NCBI GenBank assembly: GCA_037349315.1
Contig: JBAIAC010000003.1
Location: forward strand, 8,370,501 to 8,434,500
Length of the DNA: 64,000 nt
Direction of reading: 5' to 3'
Source: Chelydra serpentina
Taxonomy: Eukaryota; Chordata; Testudines; Chelydridae
The position numbers and the translations under genes are program-made. Shown here piece by piece: positions 20,256-31,636 of this stretch (positions are counted from its first letter, which is position 1; every line of letters starts with the position of its first letter). The notes below the pieces were generated by a model. It was not told the DNA's origin, searched no databases, and saw only the letters and a list, made by a program, of their open reading frames with translations.

Positions 20256-22550
20256 TTTTATAATACATAAATGTAATTCATTTTAATTGATTTTTCTTTT
20301 TCAGAGCTATGCTGTGTTGTTTGCTTCTCTGTAGAGAATAGTCCATCTGGGTTGTGTGTCTGCATGTCTCCCGTCTTTGTCCCACAGTGCACTTTCTGTC
20401 TTTGTCCTAATTAATCCTCAGAAAAGTTTTTCAAGCTCTGGTTTTGTTGTGGGTGATTCTACTCCATAAGCCAGAATCTGCTCCTTTTACTCATGTTGGG
20501 TAGCACCAGACTCTATTGATTTCAATGACACGACTCCTGAGTAAAGGTTGCACAACCTAACCTAAATCTGGCTCTAAACTTTGATTTCCCCTTTTCATAC
20601 TTTGCTGTGTAGGAAACTGCTGTGTTATTTCTTCCATAATCACTACACTCTGGTCTTTAGTAAACCATGCATTTATAGAGGGAAATAATTTCTTTTTCCA
20701 GCATCCGGCTACTAACAGTCTGGCAATGACTAAGTGGTGTGATATGAAATCACTATTCCCTTGGATTGTTTAATTATCTATTTAAAGACCCAAAAGAATC
20801 ACTAATGGATCCTCTGGCAGTCTGTGCTACACCCAACTATTAACACCATTTGTGTCTGGATTTTATTCCAGTAATCTTGAAAGACCAAGCAATTCCAGCA
20901 AATATGGAGGAAGTCCTCTTTTTCATCACATTCCCACCAGCATCATTCTGCTCCCAGCCTCAAGATCTTTTATCATCCCCCTGATACAGTAGCTTTAAAC
21001 AGTTCTCTTTGGTGGCCTATATCAAAACCCATCAAAGTCAATGGGAGTCTTCAATGCGTTATGGCTTAGGCCCTTGTTTTGTTACAAATACAGAAAACTG
21101 GGCTATTGCTCCAAACTGAATGCCATTCCTCCTGTTTAGATCCTTGTCCTGTCCACCCGGTGCCTTATGCATAAGACACACCTTCCTCTTTGGGTATGTC
21201 TGCAGCTGGAGATGTAACTTCCAGCTTGAGTAGACGTTCATGTGCTCATTTTGATCAAGCTAGCATGCTATAAATAGCAATGTAGCTGCAGCAGTATGGG
21301 TGGCAGGACAGATTACCTGCCCCAGTATGTATCTAGGGGCTTGTACTCAGCCCATGCTGCTGTGAGTGCTTTATCATCGGCAGAGCGAGTATAAAATCCT
21401 ACCAATGTCCAACAGTTAGGGAAGAACTTTGATTTGACAATGTTTTACACCCAATTTGTGCTCACTGTGGAAATGCCTCCACAAGGTGCAAGGTAGAAGA
21501 CAAACGTGCCCACTATCACTGGGGAATAAATTCACACGCTACTTAAAGATAGACACTCGTGGGCTAAAAACAGGGCTTCTTTCTAAACGTAGCACACCAA
21601 GTGAGGAAGGGGAGTGGATCCAATTGTAACTACATGGGAATTGAAGTAGGTGGAATGTAACTCCCTGCAATAGGGAGATAACACTGTTCTCACAGCACAG
21701 GGAGCCATAACCGTGTTAGTTGGGAGAGCTAAACAATTGTACACTTAATAGTTTTTATGCTTCGTTGCATTTTCTGGTGTATTATTTGGAATAGTCCCTT
21801 CTCCCATATAGCCACATCCTCTGGATTTATAAAGAAACGCCATTACAAGTCAGGTGATTAAAATGGCAGTGGGGTGGGGTGGCGGAGATATGGTTATGAA
21901 GACAAAGTGCCTTTGCTGATTGACTTTCAAAGCGAAGGCCAATTGTTTTTATATCGCTCAATGTATTTTACATCCTTTATCTATTTTAACTACTATTACT
22001 TGAAATATACTCGCCTTGATTCATGATTACACATTACAGCTGGTGAAAAATGGAAGTGGTAACTCATTCTAGAGGAATGAGTAGTGTTTCAAAACAACAG
22101 CTCTTTTAAAGCCCTGGCTGCCAGTTGTGTTTTAAAATTGTACGGGTGCTTTTTATAAGCCATGGAATACAGTTTGTCAGAGCAATCATCTTCCCAAATT
22201 GGTCATTACCAAAGTTAATGACCTGTTTATTAGAACATCAACCTTGGCTTTGCCTCGTGCTGTTAATTAACAAATCTGCCATTAACTGCTGGTAGCCATG
22301 AAAATGTTTTTTGGGGGGTTGGGGGAATAATGCATCAGTAATTATGGCACAGTTAAAGTGATATCTCTGCAGATCAGCAAGACCACAAAACTTGTGCTGG
22401 GATCTCGCCCTCTGGACAGTTATAGGGTTATGCCAAACCCATGCTGGCAGCACATGCCATTTATGGAGTGAAACAAGGGTAAAAAGTGTGGTGCATTGTA
22501 AAATGTTCAAAAGTGTTGAAGTGACTTAGGAGCGTATGGGAAAGATTTAC
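20256..22550. other. Noncoding stretch with old repeat fragments
   Basis: 20,465-20,580 resembles the palindromic cagaatctgctcc MITE family, and 21,180-21,330 carries tatgtctgcagctgg words akin to Harbinger MITEs. The rest looks single-copy. No coding signal. Confidence 0.4.
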
Positions 22551-22783
22551 AAAGATACTTAGGTGTCTAAAGATGCAAATAGGCATCTACTGAAATTTTC
22601 AAAAGTGCCTAGGGCCCTATTCTCAAAGATATTTAGGCATCTAAGACCTACTGGTTTCAGTGGGAGTTAGGCACCTAAGTACCTTTAAGAATCTGGGCCT
22701 CAGTGCCTAATTCCCATTGCTCCTAGGCACTTTGAAAATTCCACTAGACACTAGTCTGCATCTTTAGGTGCCTAAATACCTTA
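22551..22783. mobile_element. Palindromic MITE with ~60 bp inverted ends
   Basis: The left arm 22,551-22,613 (aaagatacttaggtgtctaa onward) and the right arm 22,722-22,783 are imperfect inverses over about 60 bp, each holding tttcaaa(a)gtgcctagg. The centre holds cagtgggagttaggcaccta. Noncoding. Related arms occur at 29.52, 38.77 and 57.09 kb. Confidence 0.65.
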
Positions 22784-23564
22784 AAGTATTTAAGCGCCTA
22801 ACTCCCTGGCACAGGGTGACTGGCCCTTGTGAAGAGACATATCTATGTCACAGGTGGGCTGGAACCCAATTTGATTCCTCATGTGGAGAAACTGAAGCAA
22901 GTCATGTGACAAAACCAGGGCTCGGGGGAGGTGGAAAACAGAGGCCTGTGGTCAGTCGGGGGGAACTGCAGAATGAAGTTCAGGGAGAGAGGGTCTCTGG
23001 AGAAGGGAGTTGGAGCTGGGTAAGAAGACCCAGCTGAAAATTTTGCTTTCCTTTTGGGAAGGATGCAAAGAAGGCAGGCCAGGCCTTGCCTTTTCTTCAG
23101 GTGCTCGGCCAGCGGAAAGGGACAGTCCCTCAAGGATGAAGGGCTGTGCTCAGTTTATGGCTGAGGGTGGAAAGGTTTTGGTGTCTGGGTTTTTTTTTTT
23201 GTTTTTGTTTTTTTGGAACAGTGTGATGACAAACTCAGACCTCAAGAAGGGCTGTGACTTGGACAAGATAGACTGTGTGGAGTTGTTACGGGGCCCTGAA
23301 GAGGGAAATTGGAGGCAGGGAGCTATAGAATGACCTCTGGCCATGCGCGGGGAGGTGCTCAGAAGGCATCTGCCCTGTCACATTCCCATTGAAATAAAGA
23401 GCAGTTAGGTGCCTTGTTACCTTTCAGGATCTGAGCCTTAGTGACTGTTGAGGCTCAGAAAGATTCTGTGACCCTAAACAATTTGCATTGATTCAGCTGT
23501 GTTGTTCTTCTAATTGCTAATGAGGATACGCTTTATGGTGGGTCTTTCCAAAGCTCTCAGCATT
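22784..23564. other. Noncoding stretch with T-rich tract
   Basis: A T-rich simple tract lies near 23,190-23,213. Overlapping short frames in 22,768-23,344 show no motif. Confidence 0.4.
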
Positions 23565-23748
23565 CATAGAATCATAGAATATCAGGGTTGGAAGGGACCT
23601 TTGGAGGTCATCTAGTCCAACCCCCTGCTCAAAGCAGGACCAATCCCCAATTTTTGCCCCAGATCCCTAAATGGCCCCCTCATGGACTGAACTCACAACC
23701 CTGGGTTTAGCAGGCCAATGCTCAAACCACTCAGCTATCCCTCCCCCC
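23565..23748 (-). mobile_element. tRNA-derived SINE (Cry-type), copy 2
   Basis: Same structure as the copy at 19,921-20,100. On the + strand it opens catagaatcatagaatatca and ends ctcagctatccctcccccc. The tRNA-like head is at the right end. Confidence 0.88.
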
Positions 23749-24096
23749 ATTGGCCTGATTCTGCTCCCACTGATGTTTTCCCCCCATTGGAGTAAATGGT
23801 GAATGTCTACTTGACTGCAATGAGAGCTGAGTTAGGCCAAAGCTGAGTGCTTTCGAGCTCCCTGCTTTTTGGGTATTTCTTATGTTCCCTAGACCTCCCC
23901 ACTTGTCGGCTCTATATGTCTAAATCTTAGGCTGTGAGCTCACTGGGTCAGGGGCCACCTTTGTGGTGTATGTTTGTAGAACCCATGGCTTGCATTCACT
24001 TTTAGAAGTGTTCAGACCAGAGACCACCCGTGCCTGCCGATAGTGGGGGTGGGGGTGGGGGGTGGGCAGAACGAGGGCAGTCGGCTTCAGCAGTGT

Positions 24097-24133
24097 TACT
24101 GAGCACGCTCAGTCTGTGTGAGCATGCTCAGTA
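24097..24133. repeat. Short hairpin with self-palindromic arms
   Basis: tactgagcacgctca (24,097-24,111) pairs with tgagcatgctcagta (24,119-24,133), one mismatch. The right arm's tgagcatgctca is itself a perfect palindrome. Confidence 0.7.
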
Positions 24134-24804
24134 CAAGCCAAATATCAATTTGAGGTAGGAGGCATGTGACCCTGCATGCCTCTTCCCCCCACATGTTGCC
24201 TCTGGTTCAGACACTTGCTGGACTTCTATCTGGACATGGATAGCGAGGCTTCTTCAAAACAAAGAGTGGGACTTAGGTGTTTGAAATCTTCTACCTGGCA
24301 AAGGAGCCTCTTTTCCACTAGAGAGTGTTCAGGATTTAATTTGCGCAAGTGCTCATTTGTAAACTGTACCCAACAAGGATGAATCTAAGAACAAACACAT
24401 TTTTTATGATCAAAAAATGGAATGACAAGTTCCCCACCGCCTAGACCATTTCTGGCTTGGTGAAAGCTGCTGCAAATTAATCAGAACCTTGTTATTTTTA
24501 AAAGAGTTGCCAAAGCATAATCTATAATAGTTGAGTCTGGCATCCTTCTCCTTTAAATGAGGGTTTGGAAATTATAACGTGTGTGAGTCATCCCCTACTT
24601 GGAGATAAATGAACTCTGCCACTCCTCACAGTTATGTATCTTGTGCTAATTATGGTGTCATAAAATAAGATGGATGAACAGGGCTTCAAAACATACAGAC
24701 CTCTTTGGGGCCTGTTCATGGTTCTATAGGGCCTTGTTCTAAGGCGGTGTTCTTCTCAGTGACTGGTTCGTATTAGAATGGTGTCTGAAGGCCTGCACTG
24801 AAAT

Positions 24805-24925
24805 CAGGCCCTATTGTGCTGGGTGCTGTACGAACACAACACAGTCGCTGCCTGAAAGCAGCTAGGCTAATTAGACGAGAGAGAAAAGGACGTGGGGTTA
24901 TCCCCATTTACAGATGGGGAAATCC
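24805..24925 (-). repeat. MIR/L2-like ancient repeat fragment
   Basis: Words ccctattgtgctgggtgctg and tgtacgaacacaacacagtc match the same old repeat as 10,960-11,215. The strand is uncertain. Confidence 0.5.
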
Positions 24926-26231
24926 TGGCCCCATTGATGTCAATAGCAACTCCCATTGATTTCTGCGGGGAGTTCAGCCTGTCATATTAAGGCCGTGCTT
25001 TGTCAAAGCTCCTAAGCACATGTCTAACTTAAGCATGTGCATCGTTCTATTGACTCGACTGGGACAATTCCTACTTCAGGCTGGGATTTTCAGTGGAGGC
25101 TAAGGCAGTTAAGTCTCAACTCCTACTGAAATTCCTCTTCTATCAAAATCCCGGCCACATGGGTTGCTGAATCCGGGCCCAAGTGACTTGTCCCTGTCAC
25201 AGCAAGGATTGGTGGCAAAGCCAAGAAGACCTCACCAGTTCCACACCAGTGCCCAAAGCACAAGGGTCTCCTTCCTCTTCATGAAGAGTACAAAATGGTC
25301 TGGAAGCAGGCGTGTCTGAAGGAGTTTGTTATTACTCTCAGAACTTGGCTTAATCAGGCCTATCAGCATGGCACAGTCCCTTTAAAACCACCTGACAACT
25401 GGATTCCTTTTTTAGTCTTTCTTGCAGGTTCATACAAGCAATACATCTTTTACCTGATAGCACAGAATATTTATGTGACACCACAACAGCCCTGTGTGTG
25501 GTGAAAGGGATGTTAACCGTTTCCATTGAGAACTGTCTAAGCATGAGCTCGGCAGTGGGGCTCTAGGCAGGGATGGACATAAATATGCAGCTGCATGTGA
25601 AGATGTTATTTTCAGTGATGCCAGGTGGAGAGCTGCGTGAAACGAAATTCAAAATCACCGCGGGTGATTATAACTTGTAAAAAATAAATAAATCATATTT
25701 TCAACCCAATTTTAGAAAAGCAAAACAGTGCTGCCTTGAGAAGTAAATTTTCAAAGACCTGGTGTTGCCATTTGTGCCTTTTAACATCCACCCCAAGAGA
25801 TTTCTACTCTGGTGAAAAGCAGCTTTTATAGGCAAAAATAAAAATAAAAATCTTTGATCACTCATGAATTACCCCTGGCCCAACTCCCTGAGACCGTGTG
25901 TGAATACATACGTTTTAAGCCTTGTAAGCTTAGTTTAAGTCCTAAAGAAAACAGTCAAATATACTTGTCTGTGGTTTGGGGCTGAAAATCCCCTATTGCA
26001 GAATTCTCCCAGTGAATGCGGCTTTGTAGATTCCTGATTTGATCAGCTCTGCAGCCATGCATGTAGTGGTCTGGCTGGCGTTGTGCTACAAACAACATGC
26101 TGCACAGCTCACAGGTTAGAGTAGCTATCAGAGCTACCTGCAGCCTAAATAGAATGTGTTTAAACAACTTAGGGCTGCTGGGAGTTGAAATATACTGGAA
26201 TAAAAACCCATCTCAGACTTGCCATCTTAAG
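24926..26231. other. Noncoding stretch, nothing firm
   Basis: Palindromic-repeat words (ccattgatgtcaatagcaac) near 24,930. No frame or terminus supports a gene. Confidence 0.4.
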
Positions 26232-26328
26232 GTATGCAGTCTTGTCATAGCTGTGTTGGTCCCAGGATACTAGAGAGATAAGGTGGGTGAAGTCAAATAA
26301 AAGACATTAGCTCACCTCCCTTGTCTCA
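26232..26328 (-). mobile_element. Penelope-like 3' fragment (ggaccaacac subfamily)
   Basis: On the + strand: tcatagctgtgttggtccca, then gagagataaggtgggtgaag. Its inverse ends in gggaccaacacagctatg, parallel to the actaacacggctac terminus of other Penelope copies. 5' truncated. Confidence 0.5.
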
Positions 26329-26334
26329 TTTTAG

Positions 26335-26620
26335 AGGATGTCTACACTGCAAACGGGGGTGTGTGGCTGCAGCATGTGCAGACATTCCCAGGCTGCCTCT
26401 AATCCAGCTAGCTCATGTGCCACCAGCCGTGAAGTCGTGCCAGCATGGCCTTCGGCGTGGCCTGTACAAGCCCGCCTGGCACTCTGGATATCTATTCCGC
26501 ACTGAAGTGTGTGCTGCTATGGCATCACTGCTGCTGTTACACAAGCTAGCTAGTGTAAACATGCTTGGGTACGTCTACACATGCTGTAATTCCACTCCTG
26601 CTTGCCGTGAGGACGTATCC
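26335..26620. mobile_element. Possible Harbinger-like MITE remnant
   Basis: Begins gaggatgtctacactgcaaa and contains gggtacgtctacacatgc near 26,570, but the two tgtctacac words point the same way. It may be two overlapping fragments. Low confidence. Confidence 0.3.
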
Positions 26621-27350
26621 TTGGAAGCAGAGATGGAGATGGCCATTGTCTAGTCTGTTTTTCCTGACAATGAAGAGGCTTTTATTCTACCCTAAGGTGT
26701 GATTTTTCTACACTAAAGGTGTTACCCTAATTCTGTTCCCATTGAAGCCAATGGTGAAACTTTTTCAATGGGAGAATGTGCTCTTGAAATCCCTACACTG
26801 TATTTTCTAATACTTTGTCCAGTCCTGTTTTAAACATCAAGTAAAGGATCTTCCACCATTTCTAATGAGAAACCATTGAATGTGGAGTTTGAAGTGTTGA
26901 TTGCAATTCATTTGCTGACTGAATCATCCAGAATTTAGTGGGTTACGCTTGGAGGAGGTTTATAATATTTTGTAATGTATTGCTCAAAAAACCCTCTCCT
27001 TACTAGCCAGGGACCTTACAGGCCTGAGTGCGTCTGCTTTTGTTAACAAATACTGTGCCTTCTCACTTGATTGATGGTGGACTTTAAAGTAGCAGTTGTT
27101 TTCTTGATAAATGAGTTATCATATGCATTGATCTATTACAGAATTGCAGTGGATAATTAATCACTGCCATCAGCTCATTACTGCTGTTCAGCTTGTGTGT
27201 GAATATTCTCCAGGTTAACAGAATAAAAACGCCAGGTGGAAGGTTAATGGCATACTTAAGATCAGGGTGAGACTATGTTGTAAATCATCCAAACAGCATT
27301 TGAAGCTGGCATGCATTTTGGAACATCCTTGTGAGTGCTATTCCTTAGCT
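26621..27350. other. Noncoding stretch, mostly single-copy
   Basis: 27,040-27,340 is free of recognised repeats and holds homeodomain-like words (ggataattaatcactg). Confidence 0.35.
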
Positions 27351-27353
27351 GGG

Positions 27354-28060
27354 CCTGATCCTCACCAGGTGCAAATTGGAATATACCCGTTGAGGTCACT
27401 GGACCCAATCCTCAGTGGGTGTAAATCAATGTAACTTCACTTAAGTCAGTGGGTCAGATCCTCAACTGATGTAAATCGGAATAGCCCTACTGAAGTTAAG
27501 GGGGCCATGGAACTTTTCAGCTTGGAAAAGAGAGAACTAAGGAGGGTCCTGACAGAGGTCTATAAAATCATGACTGGTGTGGAGAAAGTGAATAAAGAAG
27601 TGTTATTTATCCCTGTGCATAATATAAGAAACAGGCGTCACCTAATGAAATTAATAGCCAGCAGGTTTAAAACAAACAAAGGGAAGTGCTTCTTCATACA
27701 ACATATGGTCAACCTGTAGAACTCATTGCCAGGGGATATTGTGAAGGCCGAAAGTAGAACTGGGTTAAAAAAAGAAGTAGATAAGTTTATGGAGGATAGG
27801 TCCATCAATGGCTATTAGCCAAAATGGTCAGGAACGCAACCCCCATGCTCTGGGTGTACCTCGCCTCTGACTGTCAGAAGCTGGTAAAGGGCAACAGGGG
27901 ATAGATCACTCAATGATTGCTTGTTCCTTCCATTCCCTCTGAAACACCTGGCATTGGCCACTGTAGGAAGACAGCATACTGGGCTAAATGAATTATTGGT
28001 CTGAGTCAGTATGGCTGTTCTTATGTTCTTATGATTTACACCAGCTGAGGACCTGACCCA
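27354..28060. mobile_element. Palindromic MITE split by a CR1 LINE
   Basis: Arms ggtcagatcctcaactgatg (from 27,452) and gatttacaccagctgaggac (28,033-28,052) are imperfect inverses of one another, as in the cagattctgat palindromic family. A further partial copy lies at 27,354-27,450. The CR1 at 27,507-28,032 sits between the arms. Confidence 0.5.
27507..28032 (+). pseudogene. CR1 LINE 3' portion (ttcttatg-tailed subfamily)
   Basis: A 70-codon frame at 27,507-27,719 encodes the CR1 ORF2 C-terminus (FSLEKRELRRVL, then RHLMKLIASRF). It is followed by 3' UTR and a tail of ttcttatgttcttatg. This is a different subfamily from the ctatgattcta-tailed CR1s at 29.3 and 55.8 kb. Confidence 0.8.
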
Positions 28061-28148
28061 TTGTGTCAAAGCACTGAACATAATAAAGGACTGAAGAAAA
28101 TGCAAGAAGTGGCTAAATGTATGCAATAAAATGAACACACAGATGATG
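28061..28148. other. Spacer, nothing recognised
   Basis: Short noncoding gap between the palindromic MITE and the Penelope copy. Confidence 0.4.
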
Positions 28149-28449
28149 AGTATCAGAGAGGTAGCCGTGTCAGTCTGGAGCTGCAAGAGTGACAAAGAGT
28201 CCTGGAGCACCTTATAGACTAACAGATATATTGGAGCATAAGCTTTCGTGGGTGAAGACTCACTTTGACAGACCCATGTGGTGGAAATTTCCAGAGGCAG
28301 GTAGAAATATGCAGGCAAGAATCAGGTTTGAGATAACAAGGTTAATGCAGTCAGGGAGGATGAGGTCCACTGCTAGCAGCTGATCTGGAGGTGTGAACAC
28401 CAAGACAGGAGAAATTGCTTTTGTAGCTGGCTAGCCATTCACAGTCTTT

Positions 28450-28745
28450 GGGTACGTCTATACTTACGCGTCCGGTCAGAGGCGCGGGATCGATGTTCTG
28501 GGTTCGATTTATCGTGTCTTGTCTAGACGCGATAAATCAAACCAGGAAGTGCTCCGCCGTCGACGCTGGTAATCCAGCTCAACGAACGGAGTAGGCGGAG
28601 TCGACGGGGGAGCCTGCGTGCTGCGTGTGGACCCCGGGTAAGTGCTTTTTCATTCGAACTAAGATAGTTCGACTTCAGCTACGTTATTCACGTAGCTGAA
28701 GTTGCGTATCTTAGTTCGAATTATGGGGTTAGTGTAGACCAGCCC
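28450..28745. mobile_element. PIF/Harbinger-type MITE (copy B)
   Basis: Ends GGGTACGTCTATACT and GTGTAGACCAGCCC, flanked by TTT at 28,447-28,449 and 28,746-28,748. The 296 bp body matches copy A (17,917-18,213) block for block: gatcgatgttctgggttcga, gtcttgtctagacgcgataa, cttcagctacgttattcacg. Confidence 0.85.
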
Positions 28746-29111
28746 TTTGTTTAATCCTGAGCTGATGGTGTCAAATTTGCAAATAAACTGTAGCTCAGCA
28801 ATTTCTCTTTGAAGTCTGCTCTTGAAGTTTTTTTGCTGCAGGATGGCTACCTTTAAATCTGCTATTGTGTGTCCAGGGAGATTGAAGTGTTCTCCCACAG
28901 GTTTTTGTATATTGCCATTCCTGATATCTGATCTGTGTCCATTTATCCTTTTACGTATGGATGATGATGTGGTTTTGCTAAGGAGAGCTAAGCCTAAATG
29001 ATTGCCAGACTCTTTCAACACGGAGAATCTGTAATGTACAGCATCCCGTAGCTTTGCCAATCTGGGTTCTATCACTGGACAGCAAACAGACCTCAGAAAT
29101 GAACAAATCAA
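28746..29111 (-). pseudogene. Penelope-like C-terminal endonuclease region (GIY-YIG type)
   Basis: The - strand frame (about 120 Penelope codons) shows SSSIRKRINGHRSDI, then KPVGEHFNLPGH, then LQREIAELQFICKFDT and SGLNKG. This Arg...His-x-x-x-Ile, H-x(n)-H, R-E...N pattern is what I know of the C-terminal GIY-YIG endonuclease of Penelope-like elements; the GIY and YIG motifs themselves are not visible in the truncated N-terminal part. At its end the frame runs into the MITE, giving a chimeric C-terminus of about 30 residues. The copy cannot be functional because the reverse transcriptase is missing. Confidence 0.75.
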
Positions 29112-29117
29112 ATGATC

Positions 29118-29322
29118 AATTTATAATTAGGAGGGTGGTGAAGCACTGGAATGGGTTACCTAGGGAGGTGGTGGAATCTCATTCCTTAGAGGTTTTTAAG
29201 GCCCAGTTTGACAAAGCCCTGGCTGGGATGATTTAGTTGGGGATTGGTCCTTCTTTGAGCAGGGGATTGGACTAGATGACCTCCTGAGGTCTCTTCCAAC
29301 CCTGATATTCTATGATTCTATG
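29118..29322 (+). repeat. CR1 LINE 3' end
   Basis: Encodes the last ORF2 residues ([23 protein letters not shown], stop 29,234-29,236), followed by the 3' UTR tail ggactagatgacctcctgag and two ctatgattcta units. Severely 5' truncated. Confidence 0.88.
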
Positions 29323-29955
29323 ATAATTTCCTTTCTTCCTCCTGGCAGCAGATGGGAAATGGAGGATTCTACAAGCACTTGATTATTTAATATTTTTCTG
29401 GCATGAGCCAGTTCTCACATCAGTTTGTTCCAGATGGTTCTGTTCACGTGGGAGCAGGATGGATATGGGTTTGCTAAGAAGTCTGGATAGTCCATCTTGA
29501 AATTATCCATATCTGACAGTGGAGATCATAGCCCAGATCCTCAAAGGTATTTAGGCTCCTAACTTAATCAATGGAAGTTAGGGGTCTAATAACCTTTGTG
29601 GATCTGGGCCCAGGTGACATGGGCCAAATTCTGCTACCAGCTATGAGCCCACCACTTCCCTTGACATCAACAGGACTCACAGCTATGTAACTGGTGGTGA
29701 TGACCCATGACTTTTTGCCTCTCCTCATTTAACACAACTTCCTGCAATACTCTCCTCCTGCTTACTTGATCCTGCTCAATCTGCTCCTTTAATGTCAATA
29801 GGAGAAGGAGCAACTCAGTGGGGAAAGACCTGCATTACAGGTAACAATCCCAGATCATGAGGAAAAGTTAGTGATCTGGAATCACACTAGACACTGCACA
29901 CCTGGAGAAATTGTAACCTGTGGTGACTGAAGGAGGGTAACTGCTTTCATGAGAA
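29323..29955. other. Noncoding stretch with palindromic repeat
   Basis: 29,525-29,612 is an inverted pair: gcccagatcctcaaaggtat against taacctttgtggatctgggc, with a short loop. The rest shows nothing firm. Confidence 0.5.
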
Positions 29956-29959
29956 GAGG

Positions 29960-30745
29960 AAAGAGGATCTTGTGGTTAAGGAACTAGCCTGGGGCTCAGG
30001 AGGTCTGGAGTCGGTTCTTGTCTCTGCCGTAACCCTTTGTTGTGATCTTGAAAGTTGCTCCCACAAGGGTCTGAGCACACTAGGCCACAGCCCACAAAAC
30101 ACTGATTTAATGAGGCTATTCACATGCTTAAAATTGAGCACATGGTTAAGGGCTTTGCTGGATGAGGGCCGGAGTGCTCTGCACATTGCAGGATTGAGCC
30201 CCTAGTCCCTCTATGCAATGGGGATAATAATAACTTGTTTTCAACCATATTCTGTCTCTCTTTCCTATTTAGATTAAGCATTTCAGGGCAGGGACGGTCT
30301 CTTACTATGTATGTGTACAGTAGAGCTGTACAGACAATTCTGTTTAGCAACAACTTCTGATGTTTTCACATTTATTTTTGTTCCGCACTGGAACAAACCC
30401 CAAATCTTTGGGATGTTTTCACAAAATGGAATTGTGTTAAGATGACTGTTTTGGAGTGAAAAGCTCAGATTTTCTATTTGCTTTTCTTTCTCCCTCTCTC
30501 TCTAGGGAGCAGAGACCAGAGAGCCCTGGACCTGAAAAACTTTCCCAATGATAACTTGGTTGAAACAGGTATGTCTCTGTGAAATATTTCTGCTTCAACG
30601 AAACACCGCATTTCAATGAAATTTCATGTTTTCAAAAGTGTTCCAACTACCTGGGGCATACAGCACCTCACACGATGGGGTCTTGATCTCAGTTGGGGGT
30701 TCTAGGTGCTTCTGTAATATAATAAAATCATGATAATACATTTCC
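29960..30745. repeat. MIR/L2-like old repeats, interrupted by a MITE
   Basis: 29,960-30,060 has the MIR core (gaactagcctggggctcagg). 30,210-30,320 and 30,656-30,745 are two halves of the acagcacct...ggggtcttgatctcagtt repeat, split by the MITE at 30,321-30,655. Confidence 0.5.
30321..30655. mobile_element. hAT-like MITE splitting an older repeat
   Basis: The old repeat reads gtacag on the left and resumes atacagcacct on the right; octamers gtgtacag (30,313-30,320) and gcatacag (30,656-30,663) agree at six of eight. The left end tagagctgtacagacaattc fits the agagctggtcagaa terminus that I recall from reptile MITEs. The right end is decayed. Words such as tttcaatgaaatttcatg are internal. Confidence 0.5.
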
Positions 30746-30962
30746 TTACCTGAAGGATCAGAAAACCAGTGCGTCCAATACAGCAGCAATCAAGCTATAT
30801 AGTTTGGATGAGATTTTCAAAAGCACTCAGTGTTGGCCTAACACTGCTCCCATGGAAGTCAACAGAAGCTTTACCATGGAAGTTGCATCATTGATTTCAG
30901 CAGGAGAGATAGCAGGCCATTACAGAGTGCTTTTGCAAATCCTACCCTTTTCCTTTAAATTA

Positions 30963-31636
30963 CAATAGAACGCCGATTTTATGAACATGGATCTTCTGAA
31001 CAACCAGTGAAATGACCCATTTTTATCCTTCATCAACAAGGTACATGTCTATGTGCTTGAGTAGAGATCATGTGAACTCAGAGAGTATGTATCTTTACCA
31101 CTGGTGAAAGTACTTTAGTAGCAGATGAATCACGTCTGGGAAAGGTTGTTTGTCATGCTGAGAGATTGGTGCCAAAGAAGAGATGCAGTTCTCTTAAACA
31201 AAGAAAAATCAGCAATTTATTTCACCAGGGAATTACAGGATTCCTACCGCACGTACATACGGTAGTGTGTGATGCAGCACAGTCCATATGCAAGATTGTA
31301 ATAGGCATACGGTATATATTTGTTGCCATTCTTCATGTACACTGTCACAAAATATTGAATTGTCTCGTTAGACTGACCCCCGACTTGGTAAGGCAACTCC
31401 CATCTTTTTATGTATTATGTATATATACCTGCTATTGTATTTTCCACTCCATGCATTTGATGAAGTGAGTTCTAGCCCATGAAAGCTTATGCTCAAATAA
31501 ATGTTAGTGTAATTTTAATAATTAAATTAATTTATGCACCATACCTACTGTAATTTGGAGATGGTCAGTTTTGTGAACTCTTTGATTCGCTAAACTCATC
31601 AATCCCCAATTAGTTCATAAAATTGGGGTTCTACTG
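30963..31636. mobile_element. Tigger/pogo-like DNA transposon remnant
   Basis: The left end CAATAGAACGCCGATTTTAT and the inverse of the right end, CAGTAGAACCCCAATTTTAT, match at 17 of 20 positions and continue into tgaac. The element is flanked by TA on both sides (30,961-30,962; 31,637-31,638), as for Tc1/mariner elements. The interior shows no DDD transposase motif and holds a Penelope fragment at 31,384-31,505. Confidence 0.75.
31384..31505 (+). mobile_element. Penelope-like 3' fragment (caaataaat subfamily)
   Basis: Contains ggcaactcccatctttttat, then ccatgcatttgatgaagtga and cccatgaaagcttatgctca followed by aataaatgttagt. Same subfamily as 32,412-32,608, but ends earlier. Confidence 0.65.

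Larger units (their letters stand above)
28150..29117 (-). mobile_element. Penelope-like retroelement, 5'-truncated, split by a Harbinger MITE
   Basis: Reads on the - strand. The 3' terminus is at the left: tatcagagaggtagccgtgt is the inverse of the acacggctac...tctgata end. The C-terminal coding region lies at 28,746-29,111. The MITE at 28,450-28,745 separates the coding end from the 3' UTR. It is the longest Penelope copy in the window. Confidence 0.82.

Noticed and set aside
28659..28745. C-terminal extension of the Penelope frame
   Set aside because: These codons come from the inserted Harbinger MITE, not the Penelope protein.
30506..30568. A 63-nt exon-like segment with good acceptor and donor
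   Set aside because: It lies inside an interspersed MITE that splits an older repeat, and the encoded 20 residues match nothing I know.
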